This document shows, in pieces, positions 1 to 7,485 of a stretch of 39,501 bases of DNA. The notes beneath the pieces are model-generated. The model searched no databases. It saw only the letters and a program-made list of their open reading frames with translations, and was not told the DNA's origin. The stretch's first letter is position 1. The number at the start of each line of letters is the position of its first letter. The stretch spans positions 1 through 39,501 of the forward strand of contig CAXQZJ010000171.1 of NCBI GenBank assembly GCA_964228145.1, read 5' to 3'. Source of the DNA: Pseudobowmanella sp964228145. GTDB taxonomy: Bacteria > Pseudomonadota > Gammaproteobacteria > Enterobacterales > Alteromonadaceae. A program made the position numbers and the translations under genes.

Positions 1-140
1 TCAGTAAAATTGAAGAAACTGAAAAAGGCTGGTTGCTTTATCAAGGCAAAGCTCGATTCTATCTATCCCGCCGTTGCGTCGATGATCAGGTCGCCCAATG
101 GGTTCATCAGAAATCTCTCGAGCTGCAAAATCCAAAGTAA
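1..140 (+). CDS. 3' end of an unidentified gene (partial)
   Basis: An open frame enters from the left edge and stops at a TAA at 138-140, giving the last 45 residues of a protein. The tail is charged and aromatic, with an RFYLSRRC stretch and an amphipathic end. I do not recognise the family. There is no membrane segment or catalytic motif in the visible part. A 7-bp hairpin follows about 40 bases downstream, consistent with the end of a transcript. Confidence 0.6.
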   Translation, partial: SKIEETEKGWLLYQGKARFYLSRRCVDDQVAQWVHQKSLELQNPK

Positions 141-181
141 CTACATGAGCATGTCCGTAACCCAGTTTTGTAGCTAGTAGT

Positions 182-202
182 GCGCAGCAAGGTTCGCTGC
201 GC
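182..202 (+). terminator. possible weak terminator hairpin
   Basis: GCGCAGC (182-188) and GCTGCGC (196-202) form a perfect 7-bp stem with a 7-base loop. It lies just after the partial first gene. There is no strong T-run after it, so intrinsic termination is uncertain. Confidence 0.3.
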
Positions 203-364
203 TTCAGGCTCTGCTTTAAATCACTTACTCTGCAAAAGTAAGTTCACGTCCGTGAAAAAGCTGAATCTCTTCAATCGCTTACAATTCTGTTTGTGATACT
301 GGCTGTATCCGAAGCCTGACTACTGCTAAATTGGGTAAAAAATAAACAGCAACGGACGCTTGGT

Positions 365-3300
365 ATGCTTAGCCCGATAGAAGTGACTATTCTCGATGCA
401 CTGGTGTTAGGACAGCCGGTCAAAGGACCTCAGATTGATGAGGTTGCAAATCCATGGACAATTCGAGCGTCGATACTGCGCCTGGCGCTGCTTGGTCTAC
501 CTATTGATGACAAGCACTATTGCATACCGCGGTGTGGAATTAAGCTAGAAAATGTGGTGATCGAAGGGCGCCTTAATCTGGATGGTATGGATGGCGCTCA
601 ACATGACAGACTCCCTTCACTTTACTTCAAATACTGCCGTTTTCATGGCGGATTCTCAGCCAATAACGCCAATATCCAAAGTCTGAGAATGAAAGGGTCT
701 CTGTTCGATATTGATATCCCTGATGAAGCAGCAGTGTGTTTTGATAATGCGCTAATCAATGGGAGTTGTAATCTTTCTGATATTGGTCCCTTGCACGAAA
801 ACAGATATTGCCGGGTCAGTGGGCGTAATTGTCATATACAGGGTACTTTGATTCTTACCGGTGCAACATTGACTTGTCCGATTAGAGAGACTCTGGAGCC
901 TCGTCAAACTCCCAGGGCGGGGTTAATGCTTACCAACGCGATTATCGAAGGGGATGTCGAGGTAAAGGTAGGCCTGAAAGCATCAGGATTGGGCTTTCGG
1001 AATGCCAAAATATTGGGTGACTTTTGGTTACTCGGTTCACGCGTATTTGGCGCAGAGTCCCATGCAGTCAATTTTCAGGGATTGCAATGTTCGGGCAGCA
1101 TCGTCTTTCGAACTGTGTATGACGCAAGCAGTAACACGGTTCACCAGCTGGTCATAGAAGGTGCGGTTTTCTGTCTGGGCATGGTCGTTAAATCTTTGCA
1201 GCTTGACGGTGTTCACTTGCTTCCTGCTGCCAACCCAGAATCCGATGCAAATACAGTTAGGTTACTGTTATCGAGGGCTAGGTTGACGGGGCGTCTTAGT
1301 ATCGACGCCTGTTTTTTTAATCAATCAAATTATTCCTTTACAAAAATCGATGGTGACATTGAAGCTGACAATACACAATTTGAGGACAGTGTTTGGATAA
1401 AAGGCGTCGACTGTAGCGGCAAAATTTCATTGGCCAACGCGCAAATAAAAAAAGACCTCTGCGTTGGTTCCCAAGGACGAGGAGGAGTGGTCAACCGAAC
1501 TGTGATAGGAAACGATCTCAATCTGGCTAGACTGACTGTTGCCAAGAGTATTTATTTTCAGGCCATCAAGGTTGAAAATCAGGTAGTCGCAACGGGTATC
1601 GACGTAGGTGGAGATTTTACTGTTTACGGTCACTTTGACGCAGAGACCGGCGAGCCTATAGTCACAGAAATTAACAAGGGTTTTGTGGCCAACTCTGCCA
1701 GAATCACGGGGGTGTTTTCTATCTCTGGTGGAAAAATTGGTGCGGGTCTTTACATGCCTTATACCCGTATCGGACATAACCTGGAGTTGAATAGTCGTGC
1801 ATCTAACAATGAGCACGGTGAATTAAGATGTTTCAAACTTCACATTGATGGTGATATCAATATTTCCAGTACTGTCACGGAAGGGAACCATTTTTTTTCT
1901 TCAATTCATGTAGCCGGGTGTTTGATTGCGAATATGTCGGTAGTGAATATGTACGTGGCCTTCAGCGCGATCAGCGCAGAGGAAAATGACTGGAACAGTT
2001 TCGCTGGAGGGATTTGTTACGACCATGCAAAGTGTGTGCAGCAGTTTGCTCTTCAATACACAAAAGTGGATCAGAAATTCGGACAAAATCAGACAGGTAT
2101 CAGCATAGAGTATGCAAACATTGACGAAAGTTTGCTTGTCAGCGAAATAGAATTGAACACTCGCCTTAGCATCCAACATTCAGATATTTTGGGAGGAATG
2201 CAAATTGCTTTAGTGAGTGTCAGAGATCCCTTTTCTGAACCGGGCTTTCCAGCAGTTCTGGGGACTGGGGTGAGGATCGACGGTATTGTAAAAATCCAAG
2301 GTGCCGTTGAATCATTGGATCTGTCCTATGCCAAGTTTAATAGTGATGCCACCGTTGCTGTGCAAGCGCAGAACAACATTCTCTTTCGTCATGCCAGTAT
2401 GCAAGGCAGTTTAACGCTTGAAAATCTCAGTATTGTCAACGAATTTAGTTTGGATGATCTCTCTGTGTCATGGCCAACAGTGAGTTTTAGTCATACACAA
2501 ATAACGGATGCTTTGATCGTTTTGAGACAACCGCCGATGAGAAGTCGGCAAGAATTTATCAGTCGCAGCTGGGTCAGTAAGTTAATTTGCTATCCGGATA
2601 TGCTGTATATCAAGGCACAGGTTAACCGCTCAGACGGCAACTGGATGGTGAATGGAATCATCGAAAAAGAACATTTTGAAGCCGGTCGATTTGAGGAAAT
2701 TATGTTATTCAACGGCGAGTCGAGTGTTTTTCATAAGTTAAACGCCCAAAATAAACTGTGTTTAACCTCAATTTCCCATGCTGAAGAATATTTGCGCCTC
2801 TTTTGTGAGAATGTATGGGGTGATGCGGGTCCCTTTTACATTATTGACCAATGGTTACCCGAATGGTCAGTTCAGCAACAAAGCGCGGTTTGCACTGAAG
2901 GAACGGAGGCGATCTGTGGGCCTGAGAATATATTGATTGCGGATAATGATCCGGTAGTTAGCAAACTCAAGTTAAAAAAGTCGGATCGCTATTTATTCAA
3001 AGCCTACCTGCTCTACGGGAACCATATTTTTAAAGCGTTATTGCGTGTCAACGAGTCAGGACAGGTCGAAATGGACGATGATGAGCTATTTTGCATAGTT
3101 GACGACATGTGTGTTGTTGAGTCTAAAAAACCGTTTCACAGTTTTGATTCGGTAAATCCGGTGTCCATATTCAGATATGCAAAAACACCAGCGGTTATAT
3201 CAGATGAGCAGATTCGGGATAACCTGCAAAGTCAAATAAAACATACATTGACTAAAGCGTTGCGAGGCAATCGGGGTTTGGGTTTAGCAACCATAGACAT

Positions 3301-4447
3301 GACCCACTGTCGAACTCGTATCCTTGATGATGACGCAGGGCGCGCATGGGGTGAATATGTCACCTTAAAGCTTCGAAATTTCAATTATCATGCATTTGGT
3401 TTACGCGATGAAAAAGACGGAGATGTCGCTTTGATCAAAATCGCGCGATTTGTAAAGTGGCGGGTCGGGGTAGTCAAAGCTACTGTGTTACGTACATTGG
3501 CGCGAATGCTTACTCAGTTGCCAGGAAAATATACTAGTGATGCGGGTCAGAGCATTCTCAACAGTAAGGCAAGTACTAACCCGGTAAAACCAAAAAACAG
3601 CGTCGGAGTAACGCGGCGCCGAGTAAAATACCGTTTGCAATGGCTGGGGCGACAGTTTGCTTTAACAGAGCGACGAGGAATGTCTAAGTGGGTTACCAAA
3701 TGCCTGAATCTGTTGCCTTTGGTAAATCGGTCTTCCAGCCATAGGCCCGTGACCAACTCTCAGTTTACTATTCAACCTTACATACAAGCATCAACTGCAT
3801 TCCGACGTGAAGGGGTACAGGAGTTGGCTCGGAAAATCGATGTTGAAGCTCGTTACCATGCTGGTTTTCGCAGTGCCCTGAATGCGGGGTTGATGTCGCT
3901 AGTAAGGTATCCACTTCACTGTTTATATGGCCTGAGTTCGAAATTCGGTCTTTCACCAACCTTGGTATTTATCTGGATTGTGGTGTGGATTTTAATCGGA
4001 GGTGTGTTTACTGATGTGGCTAATCGCCAGGGCATTTTGGTTGCCAGAAGCGTGTCTGTCAGCAGTACCATCGAAACTGAGACTCAAAAATTAATGGGGG
4101 TACTGCCGGGTGAACCGGCAGTGCCATTTGAACAGGCCGCATGTGGCAAGCGCATAGAGCCTATGCTGTTCGCCGCGGACGTCTTTATTCCGCTTATCGA
4201 TTTGGGCCAGTTTGAACATTGTTATGTCACTCCGGGGGAGGTAGCAGAAGCACTCCCAATGACGAATCAAAGCGCACTGACAAAGCTAACGTCCTGGTTA
4301 TCAAAACGGATTGAACTGAGCCGCGCGGCCTGGCGCTGGGGGCAAGGTTTATATGCGGTCCTTGGATGGATAATGCTATCGCTATTCATCTTTACCCTGA
4401 CCTACCGATTGTCAGGCTATCGTTCGGATAAAATCGATATAAATTAG
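365..4447 (+). CDS. very large beta-helix-like repeat protein with C-terminal membrane anchor
   Basis: 1360 residues. Residues of about 60-700 are a run of imperfect short repeats of the type G-A-x-I-x-G-x-L-x-L (for example ATLTCPI, ARLTGRLSI, ARITGVFSI, GGDFTVYG), the pattern expected of a right-handed beta-helix related to pentapeptide-repeat proteins. The middle (about 800-1180) is not repetitive and includes a basic stretch near 1060-1130. Two hydrophobic segments lie at about 1199-1216 and 1328-1347, enclosing a loop that contains FIPLIDLGQ and two cysteines. From memory, this N-terminal start, repeat body and lP-x-xDLGQ loop before a last membrane helix resemble large actinobacterial proteins loosely annotated as membrane-associated oxidoreductase; I see no redox motif. 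There is no signal peptide, so the repeat domain is probably cytoplasmic. The ATG at 365 has only a poor ribosome site. It appears to be a single-gene unit. Function unknown. Confidence 0.85.
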   Translation: MLSPIEVTILDALVLGQPVKGPQIDEVANPWTIRASILRLALLGLPIDDKHYCIPRCGIKLENVVIEGRLNLDGMDGAQHDRLPSLYFKYCRFHGGFSANNANIQSLRMKGSLFDIDIPDEAAVCFDNALINGSCNLSDIGPLHENRYCRVSGRNCHIQGTLILTGATLTCPIRETLEPRQTPRAGLMLTNAIIEGDVEVKVGLKASGLGFRNAKILGDFWLLGSRVFGAESHAVNFQGLQCSGSIVFRTVYDASSNTVHQLVIEGAVFCLGMVVKSLQLDGVHLLPAANPESDANTVRLLLSRARLTGRLSIDACFFNQSNYSFTKIDGDIEADNTQFEDSVWIKGVDCSGKISLANAQIKKDLCVGSQGRGGVVNRTVIGNDLNLARLTVAKSIYFQAIKVENQVVATGIDVGGDFTVYGHFDAETGEPIVTEINKGFVANSARITGVFSISGGKIGAGLYMPYTRIGHNLELNSRASNNEHGELRCFKLHIDGDINISSTVTEGNHFFSSIHVAGCLIANMSVVNMYVAFSAISAEENDWNSFAGGICYDHAKCVQQFALQYTKVDQKFGQNQTGISIEYANIDESLLVSEIELNTRLSIQHSDILGGMQIALVSVRDPFSEPGFPAVLGTGVRIDGIVKIQGAVESLDLSYAKFNSDATVAVQAQNNILFRHASMQGSLTLENLSIVNEFSLDDLSVSWPTVSFSHTQITDALIVLRQPPMRSRQEFISRSWVSKLICYPDMLYIKAQVNRSDGNWMVNGIIEKEHFEAGRFEEIMLFNGESSVFHKLNAQNKLCLTSISHAEEYLRLFCENVWGDAGPFYIIDQWLPEWSVQQQSAVCTEGTEAICGPENILIADNDPVVSKLKLKKSDRYLFKAYLLYGNHIFKALLRVNESGQVEMDDDELFCIVDDMCVVESKKPFHSFDSVNPVSIFRYAKTPAVISDEQIRDNLQSQIKHTLTKALRGNRGLGLATIDMTHCRTRILDDDAGRAWGEYVTLKLRNFNYHAFGLRDEKDGDVALIKIARFVKWRVGVVKATVLRTLARMLTQLPGKYTSDAGQSILNSKASTNPVKPKNSVGVTRRRVKYRLQWLGRQFALTERRGMSKWVTKCLNLLPLVNRSSSHRPVTNSQFTIQPYIQASTAFRREGVQELARKIDVEARYHAGFRSALNAGLMSLVRYPLHCLYGLSSKFGLSPTLVFIWIVVWILIGGVFTDVANRQGILVARSVSVSSTIETETQKLMGVLPGEPAVPFEQAACGKRIEPMLFAADVFIPLIDLGQFEHCYVTPGEVAEALPMTNQSALTKLTSWLSKRIELSRAAWRWGQGLYAVLGWIMLSLFIFTLTYRLSGYRSDKIDIN

Positions 4448-4499
4448 TGTCAGCTATTTTTACATTCACTCATGTAGGTTTAAGTGGCTAGATTTTAAG

Positions 4500-4525
4500 T
4501 TCATGAAATTTATGAGTTTTTCATG
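4500..4525. promoter_or_regulatory. inverted repeat beside the -24/-12 promoter
   Basis: CATGAAA (4502-4508) and TTTCATG (4519-4525) form a 7-bp inverted repeat with a 10-base spacer, and the left arm lies in the palindrome TTCATGAA (4500-4507). It abuts the -24 element of the following promoter. It is a possible binding site, but too close to be a typical sigma-54 enhancer site. Confidence 0.25.
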
Positions 4526-4526
4526 T

Positions 4527-4542
4527 TGGCGCGGTATGTGCT
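4527..4542 (+). promoter_or_regulatory. sigma-54 (-24/-12) promoter of the PEP-CTERM gene
   Basis: TGGCGCGGTATGTGCT compares with the consensus TGGCACRNNNNTTGCW: the GG (4528-4529) and GC (4540-4541) dinucleotides are exactly 10 bases apart, and only two consensus positions differ. Predicted transcription start is near 4553, leaving a leader of about 43 bases before the ATG at 4596. RpoN control of PEP-CTERM genes is known in other Proteobacteria (the PrsK/PrsR systems), which supports the assignment. It is inferred from sequence only. Confidence 0.6.
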
Positions 4543-4595
4543 TATGGTCCTAACAGATGATGTAAGTGAACACTCATAGATGTAGGAGTAACAGC

Positions 4596-5243
4596 ATGAG
4601 TAAAGTAACAAATCTACTGGCCGCACTACTGGTAGTCGTTGGTTTTAGTGCAAATGCAGATATGGTCACCCTGAATGGAACTGAGGTTGGCGTATATCAG
4701 ATTGACGATTCCGTCACTTCTTTCGAAGAGTTTTACGATCATGACTCTACGCACAAGTGGTCAACTGCGCTGCCTTATGCACAGTCGAACACAGCGGTAT
4801 TTTTTATAGCCGAGTTAAATGATCAACTTGCCTTATTCGGGTTGTTTGATGCCTATACAACGAACAAGACGGGTTCTGGCAGAGCGACCTTTGACTTCAC
4901 AATGAACAGCGGTAACGCTAACTACTTATTGGTGGATGACTCAGGTGATCCTCGAAATAACAACCAAATTGCGTTTACCTGGGGTGACCAGTACGGTGAC
5001 GGGTTCATTTTAGGTTTTGACACTGCATTCGGCATTGATTTTGACACTCAGTTAACCAACCGAAGCGGTTTGGGTAACGGCGTACAATTTTTATCATTCG
5101 ACGCCAACAATCAAGCGACAACAATCGCCCTGCAGTCAGGCAACTTTAATGTCGCTGCGGTACCAGAGCCGGCAATGTTGGCCTTGTTCGCAACGGCGTT
5201 GTTGGGCTTTGCCGGGTTTAGACGTGCTGGTAGCAAACGTTAA
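4596..5243 (+). CDS. PEP-CTERM sorting-domain secreted protein
   Basis: 215 residues from the ATG at 4596, chosen because AGGAG (4584-4588) precedes it by 7 bases and a clean signal peptide follows (hydrophobic LLAALLVVVGF, cleavage near SANA-D). A GTG 30 bases upstream is in frame but lacks this site. The C-terminus is a classic PEP-CTERM tag: VPEPA, a hydrophobic span, then GFRRAGSKR. Such tags are recognised by EpsH/XrtA exosortases and the proteins are usually exported with exopolysaccharide in biofilm- or floc-forming bacteria. The passenger is acidic, rich in Asn, Asp, Gly and Thr, and I do not recognise its fold. No exosortase or polysaccharide genes are in this window, so the sorting machinery must be elsewhere. 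It is probably monocistronic. Confidence 0.88.
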   Translation: MSKVTNLLAALLVVVGFSANADMVTLNGTEVGVYQIDDSVTSFEEFYDHDSTHKWSTALPYAQSNTAVFFIAELNDQLALFGLFDAYTTNKTGSGRATFDFTMNSGNANYLLVDDSGDPRNNNQIAFTWGDQYGDGFILGFDTAFGIDFDTQLTNRSGLGNGVQFLSFDANNQATTIALQSGNFNVAAVPEPAMLALFATALLGFAGFRRAGSKR

Positions 5244-5264
5244 GTTTACGCAAAACAGCTAAGC

Positions 5265-5292
5265 AAAAACCCGACCTTGGTCGGGTTTTTTT
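5265..5292. terminator. bidirectional rho-independent terminator
   Basis: AAAAACCCGA (5265-5274) pairs with TCGGGTTTTT (5281-5290) and more T follows. It sits between convergent genes, so the A- and T-runs can serve both strands. A second small inverted repeat (GCTAGCG arms, 5301-5321) overlaps the stop codon of the minus-strand gene. Confidence 0.9.
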
Positions 5293-5314
5293 GTGCCTCA
5301 CGCTAGCGCAAAGG

Positions 5315-5863
5315 CTAGCGCTTTTTGTCTAAAGCAGCTTGGATTTCATCTAACTCTTCCTGACTGAATTCGCCCATGCTGATTAGCTTAACGATTGCAT
5401 CGGTGTGCCCTTTTAGCGTGGTGTCACCGTCATTATCCAGACTGATTACTTTGATCTTCTTGCTATGGCGACCGTCAGATTCAATATCCATTTCGACAAT
5501 CTCGCTGTGACCGGTATGGATCAACACTCGGTTTTCCCCATCGCTGCCGATAACCATCGCTGGAGCCTTAGGGGCGGCAGGGGGTTTTGGCGGCTTATTG
5601 TTCAAAGCAGCAATCACGTGTTTACGAATATCCTCAGGCAAGTCTGCAAGCATGGCATCAAGCGCTGCCCTGTCTCTAATTTGTGCTTCGGACAAAGCCA
5701 CTTCGTACACTTCTCCGTTGGCATTGACAGTCACTTGCGTGTCATCTGAATTGCTTTTAAAAATACGTATATCCAGTTGTTCATGGACGTCTTGTGCTTG
5801 GCTTACTGACGGTAGCGTGAGTCCGGCAGCGCATAGCACAGCGGCAATGCTTGCAATCTTCAT
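5315..5863 (-). CDS. secreted hypothetical protein with Pro-rich linker
   Basis: 182 residues. The N-terminus is a standard signal peptide (MKIASIAAVLCAAGLTLPSV, cleavage near SQA-Q), so the product is periplasmic or secreted. The mature part is acidic, with many Asp residues, a Pro/Ala/Lys hinge (PPKPPAAPKAP) near residues 90-103, and a helical C-terminus (FSQEELDEIQAALDKKR). No Cys, no lipobox and no family I recognise. The start is well supported by AAGGAG about 7 bases upstream of the ATG at 5863. It converges on the PEP-CTERM gene and is divergent from the histidine kinase; the 275 bases upstream must carry both promoters. It could be a sensor-associated periplasmic protein, but nothing proves that. 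Confidence 0.75.
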   Translation of the reverse strand: MKIASIAAVLCAAGLTLPSVSQAQDVHEQLDIRIFKSNSDDTQVTVNANGEVYEVALSEAQIRDRAALDAMLADLPEDIRKHVIAALNNKPPKPPAAPKAPAMVIGSDGENRVLIHTGHSEIVEMDIESDGRHSKKIKVISLDNDGDTTLKGHTDAIVKLISMGEFSQEELDEIQAALDKKR

Positions 5864-6087
5864 TGTGAATCTCCTTGATTGAAATTTGTAAACAAACAGC
5901 GCTTAGCAATAATCATATCTTATGCCAATCTGGCAGTGCGACGGTTTTACGGGGTTAACAGGGCTTACGCTGCGGTTTTGGCCCCCTCTGTTTCCTTAAA
6001 TCAGCAAGTACATTTCCTTATATGGGGAAACTCAGGCACAGTAGCTTGGCTGCGGCCTGATTAATTGCGGTCTGCAAAGGAGGAGTC

Positions 6088-6099
6088 ATGGCCCGGTAA
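6088..6099 (+). other. three-codon minigene (ATG GCC CGG TAA) in frame before the histidine kinase
   Basis: AAAGGAGG (6076-6083), one of the best ribosome-binding sites in the window, is followed by ATG at 6088, two codons and TAA at 6097-6099. The kinase frame continues directly after this stop. Either this is a leader minigene coupled to re-initiation at the TTG at 6139, or it is the original kinase start interrupted by a nonsense change or sequencing error. Confidence 0.5.
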
Positions 6100-6138
6100 T
6101 TGCCTTTATCAAGACAGTGTTTTCGAGGAGAGTTAGGT

Positions 6139-7485
6139 TTGCGTCTTAGTGTAAAGCAATGGTTGTTTTTTTTGGTCTGTAGCGTCTTGTTGCTCAGCTT
6201 AGGCTCACAATTATGGGTCGCTTGGCAATTGCAGGATACGATGTCCGAGCAAATATCCCGCCATACCGAATTACTCGCAAAAGATTCCATTTCGATGTTG
6301 GAAAAGGTTCATGGTCACGTCGAAACGCAATCTTTGAGCGGCAGCATATTGCAGATTACTCCTACCTTAGGGTTGCGTTTGGGAGAGGATGCAACGCGCA
6401 TAAGCGTTGTCACACCAAAGCGCGCGCAAGGAGTAATTGTTGCCACCGACAAGGTGCTGAAATTTGATGTATTGGCCAATGACGACGAAGGATTTACCTT
6501 GAGTCAATATAGCGATTCGGGTAGTCAAACCCGGGTTGTTAAACTCGCGGGTGAATCACGGATCAGTGAGCAGTTTTTTGCGCGTTTTAGTCTGGCGGCA
6601 TTAATCATTACCTTGCTTTCGGTGTTGGTGAGTTTTGCCTTGGCTGCATTGCTGAACAGACCAATGGGGAAACTGCAAAAAGGGTTTGAAGGATTGGCAA
6701 GGGGCGAATGGGGGACACAGATTGCAGAATCAAACGCACTCACGCCGCGAGAGTCGGCCCAGGTTATTGCCGGTTTCAACCGAATGAGCGAGCGCTTAAG
6801 GCAACTGATGAAACAAAATGCGATTCTGAAAGAGCAACAGCATACCGAGGAACTGACAGATGTAATAAAGGGGTTGGCTCATTCGCTAAGAAACCCGTTG
6901 AATACCTTAAGCTTATCCCTTGACGCTTTGCAAAGTGACGCTATGGATGAAGCGCAGCAAGATGTGTTATTTGCGCAGTGCAGGGCAAAAATCAACGCGG
7001 TAGATGAGCAGATCAAATCTCTCCTTTGGCTTTCCCCAAGTGGTCTGAAACGAGACGAAACAGTAAATCTTGGTTTGTTGATGCAACAAATTGCTTTGTC
7101 AGTAGGGCTGGCGCCATCTTCAGTAAACGTAAGTAGCGATGTCGAACTGATGGGTAACGAACAAGAACTGACCGCGATTTTGCATCCGCTGGTGGTCAAT
7201 GCCATAGAGTCGGGAAGCCCTCAAAGCGATATTCACATCGAAATCAGAAACTCGGGTAGCAGCCCGGTTATATGCGTCGAGGACAGAGGAAAAGGGCTGT
7301 CACAGGCGATCAACGAAAGTCTGTTTCGTCCACATACTTCGGATAAAACCAACGGTGCGGGGATGGGGTTATTTATCGCACAACGCCTGATCCGAAGCTT
7401 TTACCGGGGAACCATTGAACTTAACAACCGTGAAGGGGGTGGGGTACGCGCCTGTGCACAGTTTTTTACGGAGCATGAAGCATGA
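6139..7485 (+). CDS. sensor histidine kinase of a two-component pair
   Basis: 448 residues from a TTG at 6139, preceded by GAGGAGAG (6125-6132); the open frame extends back to 6100. Order of parts (counting from 6139): membrane helix about 8-28, a periplasmic sensor region of about 115 residues of unknown type, a second helix about 150-172, a HAMP-like linker about 173-225, the H-box GLAHSLRNPLN with the phospho-accepting His near 248, an N-box (VVNAIESG), and the ATP-binding G1 (VEDRGKGL) and G2 (NGAGMGLFIA) motifs. The H-box form is typical of kinases that partner NtrC-type regulators. Its stop overlaps the next gene's start by 4 bases (ATGA), so the two are translationally coupled. The signal is unknown. 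See the minigene entry: the true N-terminus could begin at 6088 if the TAA at 6097 is an error. Confidence 0.9.
   Translation: MRLSVKQWLFFLVCSVLLLSLGSQLWVAWQLQDTMSEQISRHTELLAKDSISMLEKVHGHVETQSLSGSILQITPTLGLRLGEDATRISVVTPKRAQGVIVATDKVLKFDVLANDDEGFTLSQYSDSGSQTRVVKLAGESRISEQFFARFSLAALIITLLSVLVSFALAALLNRPMGKLQKGFEGLARGEWGTQIAESNALTPRESAQVIAGFNRMSERLRQLMKQNAILKEQQHTEELTDVIKGLAHSLRNPLNTLSLSLDALQSDAMDEAQQDVLFAQCRAKINAVDEQIKSLLWLSPSGLKRDETVNLGLLMQQIALSVGLAPSSVNVSSDVELMGNEQELTAILHPLVVNAIESGSPQSDIHIEIRNSGSSPVICVEDRGKGLSQAINESLFRPHTSDKTNGAGMGLFIAQRLIRSFYRGTIELNNREGGGVRACAQFFTEHEA

Noticed and set aside
1427..1816. Minus-strand open frame of 129 codons inside the 1360-residue gene
   Set aside because: No ribosome site or recognisable content, and the plus frame carries the regular repeat pattern at this place.
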